Shown: one piece after another, positions 1 through 6,136 of the stretch
Position numbering within the stretch: the stretch's first letter is position 1
Layout of the letters: every line of letters starts with the position of its first letter
Source of the DNA: Planctomycetota bacterium
Lineage (GTDB): Bacteria; Planctomycetota; SZUA-567
Length of the DNA stretch: 6,189 nucleotides
NCBI GenBank assembly: GCA_020861125.1
Contig: JAJBSZ010000305.1
Location: 1 to 6,189 of the forward strand
Direction: 5' to 3'
The notes under the pieces: generated by a model
The model's input: only the letters and a program-made list of their open reading frames with translations
The model's database searches: none
Told to the model about the DNA's origin: nothing
Translations under genes and position numbers: made by a program

Positions 1-681
1 CTTCCGCAGCTCCTCCGGCCGATAGATACCCCAAATCTGCACGATATGCTGATACTGGTTGAGGAAAATAAACGGCAGCCGGCCATCCGGTATCATGCCG
101 CCGCACATCGCCTTCATGGCGATAACGCCGATATCACGTTCGACACATTCCCGGGTCATGGCCAATTCGTTGTCGGATGACAACAGGGAAAGAGGAAACT
201 GCAAGGTGGCGAAAGCGCCAGAACGAATAGCGGTCAACGCGCGATCCAGGTGGTGGTTGGTAATGCCGATATGGCGGATTTTCCCGGCCTTCTGCGCGTC
301 CAGCATGGCCTGATAAGGGCCGCGCCGATTCTGGAAATCCTCCAGGTCGGCCGGATTGTACCACTGGTAGATGTCGATGTAGTCCGTCCGCAGCCGGCGC
401 AGACTCTCCTCCAGCTGCTCCATGGTCTTCTCGTAGGTGTCGGCCATGGCCTTGGTGGCGATGATGACGTTCTGGCGCAGGCCGCCGGCAAAGGCGGCGC
501 CGACCTTCGCCTCGCTGTCGGTATAGACATGGGCGGTATCATAGAAATTCACGCCGCTGTCGTAGGCTTCCCGCAACAAGGCTACCGCACCAGCCTCGTC
601 CAGGCGCTGAATGGGAATACACCCCATGGCCACCCGAGTGACCATAAGCCCGGTTTTGCCCAGACGTACCTTTTCCAGCAT
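1..681 (-). CDS. Aldo/keto reductase, C-terminus cut by window edge
   Basis: An open frame of 227 codons runs from ATG at 681 off the left edge of the window, so the C-terminus is missing. A strong ribosome site (AAGGAG, 689-694) lies 7 bases before the ATG. The protein begins with the typical family strand (RLGKTGLMVTRVAMG). It has the catalytic Asp and Tyr in NFYDTAHVYTDSE (D48, Y53), the catalytic Lys in IIATKA (K77), and later IGITNHH and GVIAMKAMCGG. Family members are NAD(P)H-dependent oxidoreductases with a TIM-barrel fold in the cytoplasm; the substrate cannot be told. The MKAMCGG stretch recalls the MKPLAGG of the ferredoxin-type (COG1453-like) subgroup, which usually carries a C-terminal iron-sulfur segment; that part would lie outside the window. 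Odd point: the position of the fourth catalytic residue, normally His in IYQxH, is Tyr here (Y108, in IYQWYNP). It follows the histidine kinase by 134 bases, so co-transcription is uncertain. Confidence 0.9.
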   Translation of the reverse strand, partial: MLEKVRLGKTGLMVTRVAMGCIPIQRLDEAGAVALLREAYDSGVNFYDTAHVYTDSEAKVGAAFAGGLRQNVIIATKAMADTYEKTMEQLEESLRRLRTDYIDIYQWYNPADLEDFQNRRGPYQAMLDAQKAGKIRHIGITNHHLDRALTAIRSGAFATLQFPLSLLSSDNELAMTRECVERDIGVIAMKAMCGGMIPDGRLPFIFLNQYQHIVQIWGIYRPEELRK

Positions 682-815
682 GATGTCTCTCCTTGCGTGA
701 CCGTTGTGCCGTTGACCGGAATTCGGAACCGGATCCGGCCGGGACAAGGCAGTCCGCCACCCGCCCTCTGCGGCGGTGCGGCGGCATACCCATTACCGCG
801 TAAAAGAATGTGGTG

Positions 816-2459
816 TCAGTTTCGCGGGATGCGCACAAAAACCGTGGTGCCCTTGCCGACTTCGCTTTCCAACCAGATCTTCCCGCCATGGCCGTCCTCG
901 ATGATCTGCCGGCAGATTGCCATGCCGAGACCGGTGCCGGAGGTATGGTGCTTCACCGCCTCCACCATCTCGAACTTCGAGAACACCTTGTCGAGGTTTT
1001 CCGGGGCGATGCCGATGCCGTTGTCGGCCACGGTAATGGTGACGGTCTCGATCTGCGAACCGGGCAAGGGCTCGCTCCGGGCCGAGGCGATGCGCACCTG
1101 GCCGCCCGGGGCGGTGTATTTCACGGCGTTGGAAATGACATTGGTCAACACCTGGGTGAAACGGTCCACCGCCATGCGGCAGCCGCCGATATCCTCGTCC
1201 AACTCCAACTCCACCTCCAGGCTCTTTTCCTCCATCAGCGGTGTCATGGTCATGATCACCGAACCGATGACCTCGTTGGGATCCTGCAGTTCGAAGCTGT
1301 AGACCATCTTGCCCGCCTCCATGCGGGTGAGATCCAGGACGTCCTCGATCAGGCGGTAAAGCCGTTTTCCTTCACTGTGGATAATATCGATATATTCCCG
1401 CCATTCCTTGGGCACGGTTTCGCTGTCGTCCATCATCAGCGTTTCGGAATAGGCGAGAATGGACGTCAAGGGCGTCCGCAGCTCGTGGGTGACAAGGGAG
1501 AGGAAGTCGTTTTTCATCGCGTCAAGTTCGCGCAGTTTCTGCACCTCCCGTGACAGCTGCAGATCCCGGCACACCACCACCCGGCCCGTCTTGTTGGACC
1601 CGTCCTCGCTCCGCATGGGGCTGATGGTGATGCCCAGATACTGCTGCCGGCCCGCTTCCTCGCCCTCGTCGCCAAGAGACAGCTCCGCCTCCTCGATGCC
1701 GCTGCCGCCAGTCATGGATGCGATGAGGTCGGTCATCTTTGCCGGCAGGGCTTCGCGGTAGTCGGTACCGACGGCATCCCGGCGGCGGACATCCAGGGCG
1801 ATCTCGGCGGTGGAATTGATCATCTGCACCTTGTCCTGATGGTCCAGGGCCACCAGCCCGAGGGGAACCGATTCAATGATGTCCGACATGGCGGCGCGGG
1901 TCTTTTCCAGCCGCATGCGGTAATGGTGGGAATCGAGGACGGCGGCCATTTCCCGGGAGAGGATGGAGAGAAGCGCCTCCTGTTCCTGGGTGAAGGCGTC
2001 GGTGTCCTGCTCCAGCCACAGGAGCATAATGTGGTGGCTGCCGAAGGGCAGGAACAACAGGGACCGCAGCTGGCCCTCCTCCAGGGCGAATTCGATGGGC
2101 AGCACCGACACCTCCTGCGTGCCCATCACCCATTCCATGAGCGGGTAATCCAGATTGATGGTGTCGGGGCAGATCTGGCGCAGCGGCGAAAAGATGCCGT
2201 TCTCCGCCCGATACTGGAGGCTGGCGTAGGCGAAATCGATCACCTCGATGAGCAGGGATTCCATGGTGTCGAAGGCATTGTCGATGGTTTGGGCGTTCTT
2301 GAGGACCAGGGTCTGCCGCTGGAAACGGATCAACCGTTGCATGGCCTCGGTGAGGACCCGCTGCTGTTTGGTCAGCGCCCGGACGACTTCGTCCGTTTCG
2401 GCGTGACGGTGGCCGACCGACGTCTTGGAATGGGAAAGTCTGCTGTCTCGTGACGACAA
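816..2459 (-). CDS. Soluble PAS-domain sensor histidine kinase (orphan)
   Basis: A 547-residue hybrid-less sensor kinase with no membrane segment, so probably a cytoplasmic sensor. Order of parts: polar N-terminus (1-40), GAF-like sensor region (about 55-180), a helical linker (about 178-192), a PAS-like domain (about 190-300, from IIESVPLGLVALD), HisKA with phospho-acceptor H325 in LVTHELRTPLTS, and HATPase_c. The ATPase domain has the N box (N440, N444 in TNVISNAVKY), G1 box DNGIGIAP (479-486), F box (SKFEMVE) and G2 box GTGLGMAI (508-515), so autophosphorylation should be intact. The start is a TTG at 2459: an in-frame TGA lies ten codons upstream with no ATG or GTG between, and the best upstream pairing is a run of five G. 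The first ATG is residue 40, which would remove only unconserved sequence, so the exact start is uncertain. It lies 62 bases after the HDOD gene on the same strand. No receiver domain or response regulator is in the window. Confidence 0.93.
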   Translation of the reverse strand: MSSRDSRLSHSKTSVGHRHAETDEVVRALTKQQRVLTEAMQRLIRFQRQTLVLKNAQTIDNAFDTMESLLIEVIDFAYASLQYRAENGIFSPLRQICPDTINLDYPLMEWVMGTQEVSVLPIEFALEEGQLRSLLFLPFGSHHIMLLWLEQDTDAFTQEQEALLSILSREMAAVLDSHHYRMRLEKTRAAMSDIIESVPLGLVALDHQDKVQMINSTAEIALDVRRRDAVGTDYREALPAKMTDLIASMTGGSGIEEAELSLGDEGEEAGRQQYLGITISPMRSEDGSNKTGRVVVCRDLQLSREVQKLRELDAMKNDFLSLVTHELRTPLTSILAYSETLMMDDSETVPKEWREYIDIIHSEGKRLYRLIEDVLDLTRMEAGKMVYSFELQDPNEVIGSVIMTMTPLMEEKSLEVELELDEDIGGCRMAVDRFTQVLTNVISNAVKYTAPGGQVRIASARSEPLPGSQIETVTITVADNGIGIAPENLDKVFSKFEMVEAVKHHTSGTGLGMAICRQIIEDGHGGKIWLESEVGKGTTVFVRIPRN

Positions 2460-2521
2460 AACCGTACCCCCAACGGAAAAATTTTCTCTTCACCCAATCG
2501 TAGACGAAACCTCGTCATTTA

Positions 2522-3394
2522 TCAAGTTTCGCTCGCTACCAGGCTGAAAAAGTCCTCCGCTTTCTGCACTTCATGGACGATTTTACCCAATGCGGCATCG
2601 AAAAACTCCCGGTCGAGCGAATGGTTGTTCGCCACCGCCGGATCAATTTCCGGCATGCGGGCGTCACCGCCGCTGCCGACGCCGAGGGCGCGGGTGAAGA
2701 TGTCGCCAAGATGCACCGATGTGATCAGCTCCCGCCGCTCACTGGTGTTGTTGGGCGAATGGTGATCCGACACCATATGGACGATGGTGGGGGGCAACCG
2801 CCACTTCTCCATCATCCATTCCCCGATCTTGGCGTGGGTGAATCCCATGACCTCTTTTTCCGCCTCCACCAGAAGAATACCTTTGTCGACGGCATATTTG
2901 ACGATGGGGCCGTAGATGCCGGGCTGGAACTGATCCATCACCACCTTGCCGATATCATGGAGCAGACCGCCGATGAAGGCGTCCTCCCCGAGGTGCGTCA
3001 TACCGATGATTTCCGCCGCCACTTTCGAACTGATAGCGCAGCCGAGGGAATGCTGCCAGAAGCGCTGCAAGTGCAGGCGGCCGCTTTTCCGGCCCTTGAA
3101 GGCGCCGAACACGGTGGCGGTGATGATGATTGTTTTCACCTTGTTGAAGCCGAGGATCACGACGGCGTGCTGGATGGATTTAATCTGCTTGGGAAAACCG
3201 TAATAGGCGCTGTTGACGAGCTTCAGAACCTTGCTGGTCAGGGCCTGGTCCTGTTCGATCAACTTCCCGATGTCGGCGGCATTGGTGGAGGGGTTGGCGA
3301 TCTGGCTGGTGATTTTACCCACCACCACCGGCAAGGTCGGCAATTCGGTGATGGTCTCGATGGTGGCGCGGAGCTTGGCGGAATCGAGGGCCAT
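2522..3394 (-). CDS. HDOD-domain signalling protein
   Basis: A 290-residue protein made of essentially one HDOD domain (about 10-215) and a helical tail. The N-terminal helices carry the family pattern LPTLPVVVGKI, then LIEQDQALTSKVLKLVNSAYYG and IQHAVVILGFNKVKTI. The HD-like part has WQHS (H115), GLLHDIGK (H146, D147), FTHAKIGEWM (H187) and VSDHH (210-212). HDOD proteins are generally regulatory or scaffolding proteins tied to two-component and cyclic-di-GMP signalling rather than proven hydrolases; several metal-type residues of true HD enzymes are present here, so activity cannot be excluded. The ATG at 3394 is chosen because GGAGG in the end of the preceding gene sits 8 bases before it. 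Only three bases separate it from that gene's stop, so translational coupling is likely. It has no receiver, GGDEF or EAL domain attached. Confidence 0.93.
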   Translation of the reverse strand: MALDSAKLRATIETITELPTLPVVVGKITSQIANPSTNAADIGKLIEQDQALTSKVLKLVNSAYYGFPKQIKSIQHAVVILGFNKVKTIIITATVFGAFKGRKSGRLHLQRFWQHSLGCAISSKVAAEIIGMTHLGEDAFIGGLLHDIGKVVMDQFQPGIYGPIVKYAVDKGILLVEAEKEVMGFTHAKIGEWMMEKWRLPPTIVHMVSDHHSPNNTSERRELITSVHLGDIFTRALGVGSGGDARMPEIDPAVANNHSLDREFFDAALGKIVHEVQKAEDFFSLVASET

Positions 3395-3397
3395 AAC

Positions 3398-3901
3398 TCA
3401 GGCCTCCCCGGCGTCGGTCGTTTCCGCACCGGCCGTTCGTAGGGACGCCTCCGCCTCCGCCGCCAGCCGCAGCCCACGCTCACGCAGTATATTGATCATA
3501 CCGTCGGGGCCGGCGTTCACCAGCCGCCGGACGGCAGAGGCGCGCAACTGCATCATCAGCGGATTGTCTCGGACGTTGAGAAACCAGCGCGACACTTCAG
3601 TGGCGACGGTACGGGCGAATTGCTCTTGCTCCGCCGTCATGGTGGTACGGACGGTGGTCTGGGCCCGGGCGACGGCCTGTTGCGGGATCTGGGTGTTGGT
3701 GGAGGATTTGCGGTTGGCCTCGACGAAAACCTCGAGGGTTTCGATATTCCACTTTTTTAGGCGGACGATGAACATCGGGGTGAGCCGGATGCCGGCCGGC
3801 ATCAGGGTGACGCCGCTGGCGTTGGTGATGGGTTCGGCCAACTTCATGCCGGCGGTAATCTGATTGATATTCAGTTTTACCTTTTTCACATCCGGGTCCA
3901 T
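3398..3901 (-). CDS. Stand-alone HD-GYP-associated N-terminal module protein
   Basis: A 167-residue soluble protein. Residues 8-60 read like the short beta-rich segment that precedes many HD-GYP domains: ITAGMKLAEPI (15-25), then G..LMPAGIRLTPMFIVRLKKW and IETLEVFVE. No HD-GYP, GGDEF or EAL domain follows. The remainder (about 62-167) is polar and mostly helical (TAEQEQFARTVATEVSRWF, then an Arg/Ala-rich end) and I do not recognise it. ATG 3901 is preferred over the longer frame starting at TTG 3997: the conserved part begins just after this ATG, the 32 extra residues look unstructured, and a promoter overlaps the TTG. The ribosome site before 3901 is poor. The stop is three bases from the HDOD gene, so the two proteins probably act together, perhaps as two halves of what is a single protein elsewhere. 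That role is inference; the reading frame itself is well supported by its conserved segment and tight coupling. Confidence 0.8.
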   Translation of the reverse strand: MDPDVKKVKLNINQITAGMKLAEPITNASGVTLMPAGIRLTPMFIVRLKKWNIETLEVFVEANRKSSTNTQIPQQAVARAQTTVRTTMTAEQEQFARTVATEVSRWFLNVRDNPLMMQLRASAVRRLVNAGPDGMINILRERGLRLAAEAEASLRTAGAETTDAGEA

Positions 3902-3996
3902 CCTGTCGCCGCCACCACGCAAAACAGACGTTCTCCGCCCGAAGGGAATCGGAACGGCCGAGCGCGGTGGATACTGGTAAACCAAGACAAGCGACA

Positions 3997-4025
3997 ATCA
4001 TAGCACGGGCGCTAACGGTTCGCAA
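3997..4025 (-). promoter_or_regulatory. Predicted sigma-70 promoter of the signalling operon
   Basis: On the minus strand, TTGCGA (4025-4020, 4 of 6 to consensus) and TATGAT (4002-3997, 5 of 6) are separated by exactly 17 bases. Transcription would begin near 3990, giving a leader of about 90 bases to ATG 3901. It supports the downstream ATG start of the small gene, because the alternative TTG at 3997 would lie at the -10 box. Prediction from sequence only. Confidence 0.55.
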
Positions 4026-4030
4026 TAACA

Positions 4031-4046
4031 TGGATAAAAATATCCA
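4031..4046. repeat. Perfect short inverted repeat upstream of the operon promoter
   Basis: TGGATA-AAAA-TATCCA: two 6-base arms with a 4-base A/T centre. It lies six bases upstream of the predicted -35 box of the signalling operon (-35 at 4020-4025), where an activator or other regulator could bind. It stands out as A/T-rich in a GC-rich region. There is no direct evidence for a binding protein, and the transcript of the phosphoesterase gene, if it reads through, would also fold here. Confidence 0.35.
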
Positions 4047-4111
4047 AGGAAAATGACGACGCTACCTGGAAAGCACCGTGTACCGGGCATTGCAGGCCGG
4101 TCCGTTCCCCA

Positions 4112-4136
4112 GCGGCCGGCCTGGTCCTCCGGCCGC
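4112..4136. terminator. GC-rich hairpin after the phosphoesterase gene
   Basis: Perfect 8-base arms GCGGCCGG and CCGGCCGC enclose a 9-base loop. It begins 20 bases after the phosphoesterase stop (4156) and before the next promoter, the place where a terminator is expected. No T-run follows on either strand, so it is not a classical intrinsic terminator; it could be a Rho-assisted or 3'-end-stabilising hairpin. Confidence 0.35.
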
Positions 4137-4155
4137 GGAATAGCCAAAACTGCCG

Positions 4156-4902
4156 TTAGTTTTCGTACCAGAGGCGCTCCGCCAGGAATTCCGGTAGTCC
4201 GGCTCGCCCAATGAGGTCGATGGTGGTTTGGCGATCGTATTCCACCCGGTGGTAGGTGATGTTGCCGTCATCGTACATCAGCCAGCTCGGCCGCCAATCG
4301 CCGTCCCGGGGCTGGCCGACCGATCCCACGGAAACATACGCCTTTTCGTCGCCGATGTGAAAGCTGGTTTTGACGATGGGCGGGTGGTCGTGGGGAAAAA
4401 TGTACCCGACTTCGGTGCCGAGAAACGCGCGGTGGTTGTGGCCGACGAAACACTGGTTGAAATCGGTGAAATCGTCCTGCAGGGTGCGGACCAGATGGAA
4501 GAAGGCCCATGGACTATCGGCTTCGCGGACGTAATCGAAGAGGGGATTCCGGATGCTGCCGTGCACGAAACGGAGGCTTCCCCGGCGGTGTTCGCTCGGC
4601 AGGCTGGTGATGTAGTCCAGGGTATCGGACTCGTGGAGCATCCGGGCGGTCCAGTCGATGGCCACCTGGGCCAGGGGGGTGAACTGCTCGGCACCGTAGA
4701 GCACGGCGTGTTCGTGGTTGCCCATGAGCACCACCGAGCAAACATCGCGGACCATTGCCAGACACTCGGCCGGCTGCGGGCCGTAGCCGACGGTGTCGCC
4801 GAGACACAGGAGCTCGTCCGGCCCGTGCTTTTCAATGTCCGCCATCACCGCCTGCAAGGCCGCGAGGTTGGCGTGGACGTCGGAAATGATGGCCATTTTC
4901 AT
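4156..4902 (-). CDS. Metallophosphoesterase, calcineurin-like (YfcE/COG0639 type)
   Basis: A 248-residue protein with the complete two-metal phosphoesterase signature: DVH (D8, H10), GDTVGYG (G35-D36), GNHEH (61-65), VHGS (H114) and GHNH (154-157), followed by SVGSVGQPRDGD. Family members hydrolyse phosphomonoesters, phosphodiesters or dinucleoside polyphosphates; the exact substrate is not evident. No signal peptide, so cytoplasmic. The start is set at ATG 4902 because the family begins with M-K-hydrophobic-ISDVHAN; the open frame extends to a TTG at 4932, adding ten unconserved residues. Neither start has a convincing ribosome site. The transcript instead carries CCTCCT directly before ATG 4902, which is the anti-Shine-Dalgarno sequence itself. 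The gene is divergent from the pseudouridine synthase gene and is separated from the next minus-strand gene by 254 bases with its own promoter, so it is probably monocistronic. Confidence 0.92.
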   Translation of the reverse strand: MKMAIISDVHANLAALQAVMADIEKHGPDELLCLGDTVGYGPQPAECLAMVRDVCSVVLMGNHEHAVLYGAEQFTPLAQVAIDWTARMLHESDTLDYITSLPSEHRRGSLRFVHGSIRNPLFDYVREADSPWAFFHLVRTLQDDFTDFNQCFVGHNHRAFLGTEVGYIFPHDHPPIVKTSFHIGDEKAYVSVGSVGQPRDGDWRPSWLMYDDGNITYHRVEYDRQTTIDLIGRAGLPEFLAERLWYEN

Positions 4903-4925
4903 AGGAGGATTTTCTCGGCTCGCGA

Positions 4926-4954
4926 TGGACAAGGCCCGTGGGCACCCATATCAT
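4926..4954 (+). promoter_or_regulatory. Predicted sigma-70 promoter of the pseudouridine synthase gene
   Basis: TGGACA (4926-4931, 5 of 6 to consensus), a 17-base spacer and TATCAT (4949-4954, 5 of 6). Transcription would begin near 4961, leaving a leader of about 63 bases before ATG 5024. It is the best promoter match in the window and argues against the longer upstream reading of the plus-strand frame. Confidence 0.65.
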
Positions 4955-4967
4955 AGTGTACATGATA
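4949..4967. repeat. Inverted repeat between divergent genes, possible operator
   Basis: TATCAT, seven bases (AGTGTAC), ATGATA. The left arm is the predicted -10 box of the plus-strand promoter. The right arm, read on the minus strand, is an equally good -10 box (TATCAT) facing the phosphoesterase gene. The symmetry may reflect an operator, or simply two facing -10 boxes. Confidence 0.4.
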
Positions 4968-4970
4968 CCA
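4962..4970 (-). promoter_or_regulatory. Predicted extended -10 promoter of the phosphoesterase gene
   Basis: On the minus strand the bases read TGGTATCAT, that is an extended -10 (TG-N) followed by a 5-of-6 -10 hexamer. The -35 position (4985-4990) is poor (GAACCA), which an extended -10 can partly offset. Transcription would begin near 4955, about 53 bases before ATG 4902. Confidence 0.4.
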
Positions 4971-5023
4971 GACCGCAGGGGAAGTGGTTCGGACACATTC
5001 GGGCGCAACCACCGGGAGGCCGC

Positions 5024-6055
5024 ATGACGGACCGGCCCGCGGCCAAGCGCGTCGTCATGGTTCTGCCGGCGGCGCTGGCCGGCCAACGGTTGGATCAGGC
5101 CCTGGTCCTGCTGCTGCCGGACTATTCCCGTGCGTTCCTCAAGAAACTGCTGGATGGCGACGGCGTGCGGTTGGACGGCCGCCCGGCCAAACCGTCCCTC
5201 CGGGTCAAGGGCGGCGAGGAGGTAACGCTGACCATCCCCGAAGCCGTCCCCCTCCTGGCGGAGCCCGAGGCCATCCCCCTCCGGGTGCTGTTCGAGGACG
5301 ACGACCTGATCGTCATCGACAAACGGGCCGGCATGGTGGCGCACCCGTCGCCCGGTCACCGCGACGGCACCCTGGTTAACGCCCTGCTCCACCATTACGG
5401 CGACAGCCTGTCTGGCATCGGCGGCGTGCTGCGCCCGGGCATCGTCCACCGCCTGGACCGTGACACCTCCGGCTGTCTGGCGGCGGCCAAAACCGACGCC
5501 GCCCACCGCGATCTCATCCGCCAGTTCATGGCCCGGGAAGTGGAAAAACGTTACCTGGCCATCACCGACGGCGTGCCCCGACCCCTCTCCGGCCGAGTCG
5601 AAGGCGGCATGGGCCGCAACCCCCGGGATCGCAAACGCCACGCCCTGCTCCGCTCCGGCGGACGGCCCTCCCTCACCCTCTACGAGACGCGGGAGAATTA
5701 CGGCGGCGTGGCCCTGGTGGAATGCCAGCTGCTCACCGGCCGAACGCACCAGGCCCGGGTGCACCTGGCCCATGTGGGCGCGCCGGTGCTGTGCGACCGC
5801 GACTACGGCCGGGGTGGGGCCTTCACGAGCGCCGACCTGAGGCGCGTCCTTGACCTGTTCCGCCACGGCCGGGCCGGGCCGGATGCGGGCGGCCCGGCGC
5901 GGGAACTCCTCGGCCGGCAGGCTCTCCACGCCTGGCGGCTCGGCTTCCGCCATCCCCGGGACGGCCGGCGGCTGGATTTCGAGGCGCCGCTGCCGGCGGA
6001 CATGCTGGCGGTTCTGGAGCCCCTGCGGGCGGCACGGCAGGCGATGGAAAATTGA
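5024..6055 (+). CDS. rluD: 23S rRNA pseudouridine synthase, RluD type
   Basis: A 343-residue member of the RluA/RluD family, which converts uridine to pseudouridine in rRNA; RluD itself modifies helix 69 of 23S rRNA (positions 1911, 1915, 1917 in E. coli). An S4 RNA-binding domain occupies about residues 19-70 (RLDQALVLLLPDYSRAFLKKLL). The synthase domain follows: VIDKRAGMVAHPSPG (97-111), then GIVHRLDRDTSG with the catalytic Asp D145, QLLTGRTHQARVHLAHVGAPVL and QALHAW. The spacing between motifs matches RluD better than RluC, but the site specificity is inferred. ATG 5024 is chosen because GGGAGG lies 4 bases before it, the S4 domain starts soon after, and a promoter precedes it; the open frame continues upstream to 4793 through the start of the phosphoesterase gene, with no conserved sequence there. 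It is monocistronic: a terminator follows at 6061. Confidence 0.94.
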   Translation: MTDRPAAKRVVMVLPAALAGQRLDQALVLLLPDYSRAFLKKLLDGDGVRLDGRPAKPSLRVKGGEEVTLTIPEAVPLLAEPEAIPLRVLFEDDDLIVIDKRAGMVAHPSPGHRDGTLVNALLHHYGDSLSGIGGVLRPGIVHRLDRDTSGCLAAAKTDAAHRDLIRQFMAREVEKRYLAITDGVPRPLSGRVEGGMGRNPRDRKRHALLRSGGRPSLTLYETRENYGGVALVECQLLTGRTHQARVHLAHVGAPVLCDRDYGRGGAFTSADLRRVLDLFRHGRAGPDAGGPARELLGRQALHAWRLGFRHPRDGRRLDFEAPLPADMLAVLEPLRAARQAMEN

Positions 6056-6060
6056 AAATT

Positions 6061-6081
6061 CAGCCGCTCGGCTGTTTATTT
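6061..6081 (+). terminator. Intrinsic terminator after rluD
   Basis: CAGCC-GCTC-GGCTG forms a 5-base-pair stem with a four-base loop, six bases after the rluD stop, and is followed at once by TTTATTT. The stem is short, so termination may be partial, but position and T-run fit. Confidence 0.6.
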
Positions 6082-6103
6082 CCCGGCTGCCATGCGGTAT
6101 ACT
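6075..6103 (+). promoter_or_regulatory. Predicted promoter of the tRNA-Leu gene
   Basis: TATACT (6098-6103) is a good -10 box. At 17 bases upstream sits TTTATT (6075-6080), a weak -35 match that is also the T-run of the rluD terminator. Transcription would begin near 6110, about 27 bases before the tRNA. The TTGACG at 6112-6117 has no -10 partner. Confidence 0.4.
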
Positions 6104-6136
6104 GATCGCTGTTGACGTCGGTCGCGTACCGTACCG

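Noticed and set aside
751..786. GC-rich imperfect hairpin between kinase and reductase as a terminator
   Set aside because: The pairing of the CCGCC and GGCGG arms needs bulges and mismatches and no T-run follows on the minus strand.
250..1302. 350-codon plus-strand open frame
   Set aside because: It runs antisense across the reductase and kinase genes and their spacer, has no recognisable motif and no ribosome site, while both minus-strand genes have clear conserved residues.
2503..2516. Hairpin (GACGA, four-base loop, TCGTC) just after the HDOD stop as a terminator
   Set aside because: The stem is only 5 base pairs and the nearest T-run is about 20 bases further on, with the kinase gene starting shortly after; read-through is more likely.
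2573..3442. 289-codon plus-strand open frame opposite the HDOD gene
   Set aside because: Its composition, rich in His, Asp and Gly, is typical of an antisense reading of a GC-rich gene, and it crosses the coupled gene junction without any motif.
3902..3997. 32-residue N-terminal extension of the small HD-GYP-like protein from TTG 3997
   Set aside because: No ribosome site, unconserved residues, and the TTG lies within the -10 box of a well-spaced promoter.
4793..5023. Upstream 77-codon extension of the rluD frame, including an ATG at 4925
   Set aside because: It would overlap the phosphoesterase start and the predicted promoter, the AGGAGG at 4903-4908 is 16 bases from that ATG, and the extra residues match nothing in the family.
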